From positions 1 to 22,029 of the forward strand of contig CAKTIN010000027.1 of assembly GCA_934565775.1 (NCBI GenBank): a stretch of 22,029 bases of DNA, given 5' to 3'. A program made the position numbers and the translations under genes. This DNA is from an uncultured Oscillospiraceae bacterium. GTDB lineage: Bacteria; Bacillota; Clostridia; Oscillospirales; Oscillospiraceae. Shown here in pieces: positions 21,636 to 22,029 of the stretch; position 1 is the first letter of the stretch; every line of letters starts with the position of its first letter. The notes below the pieces were generated by a model, which did not search any database, was not told the DNA's origin, and saw nothing but the letters and a program-made list of their open reading frames with translations.

Positions 21636-22029
21636 TTAGATGCCCAGAGCCTTCCGCTTCTCCTCGATCCGCTCAATCATCCGGTCACCCAGCTTGTCGA
21701 TGTCCAGCTCCACGGTGAAGTTCGCCTCGACCCAATCCTTGATGCCGTGCTCGCCCTGAAGCAGCGCGGTGACCTCGCTGGAGCCCTTGGTGTAGGGGTC
21801 CACGCCCAGGAAGGTATCAATGCCGGTGGCCACGACGTAGTTGCCGATGGACACGGCCTTCTCGGACATCCACTCGGGGGCGCAGCCCAGCACAGGGACC
21901 TGAGAAATGTTCACGCCCCAGTCCTTAGCAATGTCGGAGGCCAGGATCATCATACGGGAAATATCCACGCAGGAGCCCATATGCAGCACAGGAGGAATGC
22001 CCACCAGCTCACAAACCCGCTTCAGGCCG
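21636..22029 (-). CDS. cooS: Anaerobic (nickel) CO dehydrogenase, C-terminal part (runs off the window)
   Basis: The last 131 codons of the Ni-Fe carbon monoxide dehydrogenase that interconverts CO2 and CO and feeds CO to acetyl-CoA synthase. The frame stays open to the end of the window, so the true start is beyond base 22029; an internal GTG at 22004 is not a start. Visible: the stretch VGIPPVLHMGSCVDISR holds a C-cluster cysteine, and 37 residues later the lysine in MSEKAVSIG lies at the spacing of the CO2-binding Cys526/Lys563 pair known from Carboxydothermus CooS. The C-terminus after that cysteine is 110 residues, the usual length. It is the first visible gene of the cooS-cooC-acsB unit. 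Confidence 0.95.
   Translation of the reverse strand, partial: GLKRVCELVGIPPVLHMGSCVDISRMMILASDIAKDWGVNISQVPVLGCAPEWMSEKAVSIGNYVVATGIDTFLGVDPYTKGSSEVTALLQGEHGIKDWVEANFTVELDIDKLGDRMIERIEEKRKALGI

Noticed and set aside
1..22029. CRISPR array or insertion sequence
   Set aside because: No regularly spaced repeats, terminal inverted repeats with a transposase, or cas genes were seen on either strand.

Overview
The window is a gene-dense, GC-rich chromosomal segment, best explained as an anaerobic, acetogenic-type Firmicute of the Clostridia, probably Oscillospiraceae. This placement is an inference. It rests on the acetyl-CoA synthase/CO dehydrogenase genes, strong AGGAGG ribosome binding sites, TTGACA/TATAAT-type promoters, YitT and TcdE-type holin families, and tandem tRNA-Thr/tRNA-Tyr genes. 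No rRNA, CRISPR array, insertion sequence or integrase was seen. No stretch longer than about 170 bases lacks a gene or recognisable signal.

Left part (1-7100, all minus strand). A TetR regulator, an ABC-2 ATPase and the start of its permease form an overlapping operon, read from a consensus promoter that carries a perfect inverted repeat at its start site. Upstream lie guaB (IMP dehydrogenase of an unusual sequence type) cotranscribed with a YitT-family membrane protein, then murA with its own promoter, then an RsmF-type rRNA cytosine methyltransferase.

Middle (7100-10130, plus strand). pncB (nicotinate phosphoribosyltransferase) is translationally coupled to a small unknown membrane protein and followed by a LURP-one-related protein. 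A strong promoter then drives tRNA-Thr(UGU) and tRNA-Tyr(GUA), closed by two tandem terminators.

Centre-right (10146-16061). A tight minus-strand operon, diacylglycerol-kinase-like lipid kinase, PlsC acyltransferase, FtsH and a DUF308 membrane protein, has three of its junctions at 4-16 nt or overlapping. It combines phospholipid metabolism with membrane-protein quality control. Divergent from it, an OmpR-type response regulator and a sensor kinase with almost no extracellular domain overlap by ATGA.

Right part (16103-22029, minus strand). A lone TcdE-type holin, a second PlsC-like protein and a DusB-type tRNA dihydrouridine synthase precede the Wood-Ljungdahl carbonyl-branch genes. These read cooS (CO dehydrogenase, partial), cooC (Ni-insertion ATPase) and acsB (acetyl-CoA synthase), with a strong terminator after acsB.

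I saw no clear candidate for a wholly new multi-gene system. The best leads are the IMP dehydrogenase that resembles the protist Tritrichomonas foetus enzyme, the orphan holin beside a two-component system with a 10-bp-period direct repeat upstream of it, and the lipid kinase-PlsC-FtsH-DUF308 operon.
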